Part shown: positions 57,354 through 64,000 of the stretch, in pieces
Position numbering within the stretch: position 1 is the stretch's first letter
Layout: every line of letters starts with the position of its first letter
Source: Phytophthora quininea
Taxonomy: Eukaryota; Oomycota; Peronosporomycetes; Peronosporales; Peronosporaceae
Assembly: GCA_011947345.1 (NCBI GenBank)
Contig: JAAVTG010000111.1
Coordinates: forward strand, 62,001-126,000
Length of the DNA: 64,000 bases
Direction of reading: 5' to 3'
Made by a program: the position numbers and the translations under genes
Notes under the pieces: model-generated
Database searches by the model: none
Told to the model about the DNA's origin: nothing
Seen by the model: only the letters and a program-made list of their open reading frames with translations

Positions 57354-60300
57354 ATGGAGAGCGCCACGGAGCCGCCGCCGACGCTGCGCAAGACCGTGAG
57401 CATGCCGACCTACGACGTGGCCCTGCGGGACGAGGAAGCTGCGGCGAGCGACTCCAACAGCAACCGCGTGGCGTCCGTGCAGGAAGAAGACGTCGTGTCG
57501 CTCTCGTCGGCCTCGGAGCTGAGTCTGCGCGGCGCCAACGGTGACGTCGGTAGCGTCACCAACACAGACACCCCCATCTCGCCGTCGCCGTCCTCTGCCA
57601 GGTCCTACGACAGTGCTGCAGCTGCAGCCCCCGAGGCTACAACTGAGACCCAAGAGCTTCAGGATCAGCAGGACGACGAGACCGCCACCCCACCAACCAG
57701 CAACGGACGGAGCGCTCCGGTGCTGGAGAGATCTCACACGTCCAGTGAGCTTATTGGGCTCAGGACCAAGGACAAGCCGTCGACCGACTCGACCAATTCG
57801 AGTCCGTCGGGACTGGCCCCGTCCTTTGAGATCGAGAGCGTGACGCTGCCCACCGACGGCATCACGGACGCAGAGATCGACAAGACGTCACATACAGTGT
57901 TCTCGGTGGAGGTGAAGCTGCAGGGCGGTCTGCAGTGGCTCATCCGCAAGCGATACTCTGACTTTAGAGAGCTGCACGAGCGCCTGAAGCGTACCAATGG
58001 ATCTGTCAAACAACTGTACTTTCCCAAGCGCCATGTGTTTCGTAATCGCCATCAGAGCGTGATCGAACAGCGACGCAGCGAGCTGGAAAAGTACATTAAC
58101 GAGGTGCTGGAGATCCGACCGCTGATCCGAGTGCCTTGTTCAACTTCTTGGAGGTGTATGCGCACATGGAGAGCTATGAGCGGAAATTGCAACGCCACAA
58201 GAAGGAACTGGAGTCGGAGAGGATGAAAAATATGCTGCCGCCAGAGTTGCTGGAGGATCTGTCGACAGCTTTCAAGCGACTGTGCTCGTCGAAATATTTA
58301 TACCACGGAAATGCTGGCGGTCATAAAACGGAGGGTGAAGCTTCTCGCCATTCAGCAAACAGCTCGACAGCCAGCGGCCGCCCACCCACGTCGCCACCAA
58401 AGAAGGAAGTGAAGGCCACTGCTACCAAAGATGGCGAACCGCCAAAGGGAAGTACTACGGATGAGCGTGGAAACCGCCACAGTGTCATTATGCACACGGC
58501 GGGCTCTCAAATCTGTCTCAGTCGAGCTTCTTTCCGGAGAGATATCCTTGGCGTTTTCCCAGATATGCCGTCAAGCTTCGCCATGCGATTTATGAAGGCC
58601 GTGTCGGATCGACAAGGCTCTGATATCAATATGGACGAGTTCCTACGTGCAGTGGCAATCTTGCGATGTGGTACCATGGAAGACCAATTGCTCTTCATCT
58701 TCAACATGTGCGATTTGGATCATGCAGGTAAAGTTCAGAGCACGGGACTCAGTAATTTTTGGTGTCATTACACGGACGGCACGTGCTTGATCGACCGGAA
58801 TACCGTCGACTGCTAAGTGAAGGATTTGACCAAGGCCGTGTTCGAATGGGTAGCGATGATTTTATGAAAATAGTGCCGGAACTCAAGGCGTACCATATTT
58901 TGGTGGACTGGATGGCGCCTTTCGCTGAGATTTTGTGCGAGACAGCGGACCCGGAGTTGCTTGAATCCCAGGAGGAGTTCAATCCTGCAGTGCAGCAGAA
59001 GATTCTTGCGAACGAGACGCACTTCAACGCCAAGGAAGTTTCTATTCTTCAAGATGCTTTTAACAATTACCGTGCGTCGGCTGGTGGCGATTCTGTGGAT
59101 TTAGATGCGCTCACAAGCGATTTTCCGTTGGAAATGTCTGAAGAACGCTTTTGTCGTGTGTTTTCCACCTTCGGGTCGCGTGCTAATGGGTCCGATATCG
59201 ACGTGTTTAGTTTTGTGAGCGCTCTGTCGGTAGCGTGTCGTGGCAATACGAAGGAAAAGGCCGAGTTTGCGTTTAAGCTTTTCGCAAGCGCAGCCGACAA
59301 CACAATGATGAACCGCGAAGATGTCTACGGCATGCTTCGATTAGACATCACGCAGAACCCCGAGCTGGAAAGCCAAATCACGGCGCAAATTGAAAAGAAA
59401 CACCCGAATCTGAACGCAATGAAAAGTTCATCGTCGTCGTCACTTATTGAGAGTATGGGGGCGCGAACGCCGTCGGTGTCTGGGTCTGAACTTGGTATTT
59501 TTGTGGACGGAGTGATGAAAGGCTTCGGCAAAAGAAGGAGTGTCTGGGATGCGAGTTCGGCGCCGAACCAAACCGAAGCCTTAACGCTGACGCTAGAAGA
59601 GTTTACCGCTTGGGCAGTCAAACAGAAATACGAGATGGCCACGCTGCGGATTATGCGCGAGGTTTCGTTTATTGATCTAGGTCTCGTGCCAGCAACGAAG
59701 GAAGAAGAGCTTCTGATCGCCACAGGATGCTACACCCCGTACGACCCTGAGAACCTTGTGGATGATGACCGATGGTATCTTCTTGAGCGGAAGTGGTTTA
59801 TTCACTGGTGCAGGTACATTAAGATTCATGTGAAGGAGTCATTGCAGCTGACGCCACCAGCTCCACCTCCAACTTCTGCTGTGACTGCTACTCCAACTAC
59901 TTCCAAGGTACAGGTTAACGGTGGCAGCAGCCAGCCAAAGGACGCATATATGAAGAATTTGAAGGGGAGATTGTCCGCCCAAAGTGTATTAGCAACTACC
60001 CACTGCTCACGAGCGATCGACGTGATAGAATTCTAAAGGCGTCCGACGAGATCAAACTCGGTCGCCATTATGTTATCATTTGCGAGCAACTTTGGATGGC
60101 TTTGAAGCTTTGGTACGGTGGCGGACCGGAGATTAAGCGCCAAGTGGTTGTCGATAGTAGCGGAGAGCCAGTGTTGGATATCTGGGAAGCCGAAATAAAA
60201 AGAAACTATCGACGAAGAAATCCAAAAGCAAAGAGGGTGGAACTGACGATGAAGATGATGGAGATGAAGACGAGGATGAGGAAGATGATTCATCGTCGAT

Positions 60301-62944
60301 CCCTTCTGAGGAAGAGACTCGTCGGAAACATGACCTTGCTCTCCCTCGTCGGATGCGGGCGGGCGGCTCCGTTGGCCTCTCTAACCTCGGCAACACCTGC
60401 TACATGAACTCGGCCTTGCAGTGTCTTACCAATACAAAACTGCTTGCCGAGTATTTCCTCTCCGGCATGTACTTGGAAGACATCAATCGCACTAGCACGT
60501 TAGGGTTGCAGGGCAAGTTAGCGGAGGTCTACGGCAAACTCGCAGAGGATATGTGGTGCGTCAAAGCAAAGTCGATTTCCCCGAGGAACTTTAAGAAGTC
60601 CATCGGCAAGTTCAACGAAGTATTCCGTGGTAACGATCAGCAAGATGCACAGGAACTGCTGGCCTTTTTGCTAAGCGGTTTGAGTGAGGACCTGAACCGC
60701 ATCCAGGATAAGCCGTACATTGAGCAGCCAGATAGCGATGGTCGCTACGACGCCGACCTAGCCGACGAATGGTGGCGCAACCATCTTCGACGAGAGGTGT
60801 CCATTATCGTTGCGCTGTTCACGGGGCAATACAAGTCACTGCTGACATGCAGCGTCTGCGGCTTCAAGTCGGCACGATTTGAGCCGTTCACTTTTCTGCA
60901 AGTGCCACTTCCGGAGCCTACGCATAACACCGTGACTGTGCTGCTGGTACTTGCCAATGGCGTGACGCCAATGAAAGTGTCCGTGCGGTTAAGTATTTCG
61001 GCCACGATATTCGACCTAAAGCACGAACTGATGAAATTGTGCCATGACGAGTTCGAGATGCCGAATGTCACTGAGACGGACATCAAGCTGTGTGAATTCA
61101 GTGGCTCTATGATCTTGAGCTTCAAGGCTGATAATCGTCGTGTGGGTCAGATCCGCAGCATTGACCGGCTGATTGCCTTCCAACTGGAGACATTAGACTC
61201 GGAAACGATACAGGCCACGCGCCACCGTCGCCCATCGTATGCGCAGGTTGCTGGACCTGGAGGCCTCCGACCAGAGGAGGCTGACCACTCGGCATTCTAC
61301 GACAAGATCACGAAAGGTACGTTGGTGGATGTGCGCATGCGGACTCAATCGCACGAGTATATTCCTGCAGTTGTCGTGGAGCCACCGACTACTCATGCTG
61401 ACTATGAAGACCAACCCGTTGTGTTGGTTCGCCTCCGCCGTACAGACGACGAAATCAAGGTGCCGTTGAATCGCCTGAGACCTCGCCAAGCACGGTTACT
61501 TTACATCCCTCTGCTCTCACGAAAGTTAAGCTATTCGGCAGTGTACTTCAAGAACCCGTTCAGGCCGGTTCCGTTTGGTTCGCCCAATCTTGTACGGCTC
61601 TGTCCTGAGCTGACAAGTGGTCTGCAGTTGTATCAATTGGTTTGGGAACGGGTAAAGCAGTATGTGAGTCCAGGTGCTTTACCACCGACGGAGTGGCCGT
61701 CGGAGGAGGCAGACAACACTGCGTATTTGGTGGCAAACCACATCGATAGTGTGTTCACTGGTCTCAACGACGAGTACGCTCGCCTCAGCTCAAAGTGTGG
61801 CTTCCTGTTACGTCGTGTGGAGAACAAGGGTCTGACCGACTCGCGCTCCTCGTGGCTTACCCGTAGTTTTGGTTACACAATTCCATGCACTTCAGAACCG
61901 CTTGACATCCTGGAAGAAGAAGCGATCGCGATTGATTGGGATCTAAACGTGTTCCAAGACCGCGAGACAATGGACAAGATGAAGCACGTGGAGAACCACA
62001 CGAGTGTGGCTCAAAACGAAGCTATCGACAAAGGTCCCGTCCCACTGAAGCACTGCTTGGATGCGTTCACGAACGAGGAAAAGATCAGTGAAGGCTACTG
62101 TTCGAGCTGCCGACATCACCAAGAAATGACGAAGAGACTCGAAATCTGGCGTCTCCCACCGGTTATGGTGGTGCATCTAAAGCGCTTCCAGTACACACAA
62201 ACGTACCGCAGGAAGCTCACTTCACTTGTAGAGTTCCCTATCCAAGGATTAGATCTGCAGTCATGCGTCGCACCACATATCGAGATACCTGACAAGTATC
62301 CAATGAAGAAGGCGCCCTCGTCTCGAAAGTTTATCAAGCTAAAGTCCCATAGCGAGAGCGTCAGTAATGGCGCAGACAAGGACCCGGAAAAGAAAAGCTC
62401 AGCCGCTGAAGAAGACGCTCCAGACGAGAAGAACGGCGAAGCGCCGACAGATTCGGAGTCGGTCGTTGCTGAAGGTGGCGATGCGTCTCCATCCAAAACG
62501 GGCAGCAGCACCACAGCAGATGCGGACGGTACCAGTACTTCGACGAGCGCTACTGAGAGTCAGCGTGCAGCCGCAGCACGTAATCGCGTAAGGCGCGGAT
62601 ATACAAACTCGAACCTCGACCAGTCGCGATGTCTGGAGACGAAGTACAACCTCTACGGTGTCGTGAACCACCAGGGAGCGCTCGGTGGCGGCCATTACAC
62701 GGCGTACGCTAAGAACTTTCTGGACGACCAGTGGTATTACTATGATGACGAGCGTGTCCGAGTGGTGGAGGAGCAGCAGGTCGTTAGTCCGTCTGCCTAC
62801 TTGCTGTTTTACATCCGTTCAGACATGGATGGAGTGCTTGTGAAGGACCTTTTCCCCAAGAATATGAAGGCCGGCAAGATCACGGACGAGGACATCGAAC
62901 GCTTTGTCGAGGAAGGCGACGAGCGACGCTGCTCCATCATGTAA
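57354..62944 (+). CDS. USP32-like deubiquitinase with N-terminal PX domain and C-terminal CAAX box
   Basis: Removes ubiquitin from substrates. Order: Ser/Thr-rich N-terminus; PX domain (~57840-58140; RKRYSDFRELHERLKRT, phosphoinositide binding); EF-hand-type region (FNMCDLDHAG, LLSEGFDQGRV, continuing to ~59400); DUSP domain (WYLLERKWFIHWCRYI); a GGGPEIKR segment; then the USP core with Cys box NLGNTCYMNSALQCL, QDAQELLAFLLSGL and His box YGVVNHQGALGGGHYTAYAK. It ends in C-S-I-M, a prenylation CAAX box as in USP32. Frame changes lie near 58130, near 59955 and at A5 60197-60201. An intron starts at 58729 with an unclear acceptor near 58775. About 1,840 residues. Confidence 0.87.
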
Positions 62945-63109
62945 CGTGTAAGCCGTAGCCTCCCTCGCTAGCTGCACAGTATCACCTATTTTGCGTCTTA
63001 TGTGTTGATGATGTCTGCAGACGAGCAACAAGTGGCCGACACAAAGGAAGCTTTCAATATTATAGACAGAGATTTATCCTCACTTAACGTCGTGTGTCTT
63101 GTGTGCTGA

Positions 63110-64000
63110 TTAGTCGCAAGGAGAGTAGTTGCCCACGATCTCTTTGAGCTGGAGCCGCTTCACGAACACGACCATTTCATCCGAATCAACACACCGGAAG
63201 CGCGCACACATCTTCAAACTGAGGCTGTCGAAGACGAATTCCCCCATAAACTCTGGTTCTTCGCTATCATGGCTGTCGTCGGCGTAAAACAGGACAGTAC
63301 GGCGCTGGTAGGCTCCGTAGGGACGCAGACCATCTGATGCTACGCGGAAATCTTGCTTCTCGAGATGTCGAGCGAGCACTTTCGCCTCTGGAATTCGTGA
63401 GACGCGGCAGTTGAAGCCGCCGCTGTCCTCCAGTTTGTTCCAGTGGTCCTCGAAGTCTGAGAGGCTGAGAGCCGACGTGGGTCTGTCAGGCTTTCTAGCC
63501 GATAGTCTTGGCGTTGTGACGATCTCCCAGACGGCCTCGCCCGTAAGTGAGTGCACTAGGTAATTCCTGTCGGACTCCTTGTGGTAATGGCGCACCCAAG
63601 CTCCTTTCCCCGAAGTATTGGCGTTGTCAACTACATCTCGAGCGGTGGCGATTTCGCTGGTTTGGCGGAAGTCTTCATCAGCTTCGACATCTTCAGCGTC
63701 CACGATCGGCAGTTGAGGGTCTCGTAGACTTCCGCGAAGACGTTCAAGACGCTGCTGTCGATGACGAAGCCTACGCGCTCGTCTTTCAGCAGGTGTTCTG
63801 TCGGCGTCACTGTCACTAGATGAGGACGATTGCTCGGAGAGATCGTCGTCTTCTTCGACGCTGTCATCGTCCGTGTCGTCGTCGCTATCTGGACTATCGT
63901 CATTGCTACTGTCCTCATCATCGTCGCTGTCTTCCCATCGGAGTTGGGGAGGAAAAAGCGGGTCTGTCCCTGGGATTCCTCGATGGTGAAGTTTGTGCAG
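63110..64000 (-). CDS. Acidic protein with WW-like motif, N-terminus outside window
   Basis: Open without stop from the window end to TAG 63110-63112 (296 residues visible). Begins in GIPGTDPLFPPQLRWEDSDD, a pattern like that after BSD domains; then a long Asp/Ser stretch, a basic helix (ERRARRLRHRQQRLERLR), a WW-like segment (GAWVRHYHKESDRNYLVHSL with TGEAVW) and a C-terminal domain (VLARHLEKQDFRVASDGLRP; MVVFVKRLQLKEIVGNY). WW-like and BSD relations are from pattern only; the protein family is not recognised. It converges with the deubiquitinase gene across 165 bp. Confidence 0.7.
   Translation of the reverse strand: MHKLHHRGIPGTDPLFPPQLRWEDSDDDEDSSNDDSPDSDDDTDDDSVEEDDDLSEQSSSSSDSDADRTPAERRARRLRHRQQRLERLRGSLRDPQLPIVDAEDVEADEDFRQTSEIATARDVVDNANTSGKGAWVRHYHKESDRNYLVHSLTGEAVWEIVTTPRLSARKPDRPTSALSLSDFEDHWNKLEDSGGFNCRVSRIPEAKVLARHLEKQDFRVASDGLRPYGAYQRRTVLFYADDSHDSEEPEFMGEFVFDSLSLKMCARFRCVDSDEMVVFVKRLQLKEIVGNYSPCD

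Noticed and set aside
1..64000. CRISPR arrays, rRNA genes, bacterial operons
   Set aside because: None present; spliceosomal introns and eukaryotic families throughout.

Overview
The window is nuclear DNA of an oomycete, most likely Phytophthora or a close relative in the Peronosporales. The grounds are: dense GC-rich genes on both strands with short (53-79 bp) GT-AG introns; pleiotropic-drug-resistance (PDR/ABCG) transporters of oomycete type; a small secreted protein with an RSLR motif; flagellar and centriolar genes; and start-site elements resembling the oomycete Inr+FPR core promoter. The species cannot be named from the sequence alone.

Layout. 1-13.3 kb holds four PDR transporter loci in alternating orientation: copy 1 (+, cut by the window start), copy 2 (-), copy 3 (+) and a short decayed copy 4 (-). 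Copies 2 and 3 form a near-identical inverted repeat with 5.5-kb arms and a 420-bp spacer. 13.7-37.2 kb is compact housekeeping sequence: a small basic ORF pair, an MFS transporter, a kinesin-13-like motor with a SAM-like tail, a pogo/CENP-B-type transposase-derived gene, a second kinesin, a mitochondrial PPR protein divergent from an ABCB half-transporter, a six-exon coiled-coil protein, a secreted M14 carboxypeptidase, a FYVE-RING protein, a TRM7-type tRNA methyltransferase, a BBS6/MKKS-like chaperonin, an EamA transporter and riboflavin kinase. 37.2-43.4 kb is an AT-richer, gene-poor island with a FLYWCH-like ORF and a decayed Ty3/Gypsy pol tail. 43.4-64 kb is gene-dense again: ZNF598/HEL2 ubiquitin ligase, an unknown coiled-coil protein, a PP2C phosphatase, a folate-biopterin transporter, TBC1D31, an RxLR-like secreted peptide, a small unknown protein, a PX-EF-DUSP-USP deubiquitinase with a CAAX end, and an acidic WW-like protein cut by the window end.

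Shared themes are transport (PDR, ABCB, MFS, EamA, FBT), ribosome and RNA quality control (HEL2, TRM7, PPR), and cilium/centrosome biology (kinesins, BBS6-like, TBC1D31), which fits a zoospore-forming organism. There is no operon logic; several genes are divergent pairs with very short shared upstream regions.

Quality caveat. At least ten genes are broken by single-base shortages, mostly in mononucleotide runs, and nearly all are resolved by one extra base in the run. This points to consensus errors rather than mass pseudogenisation, so several CDS entries are given as spans containing frameshifts.
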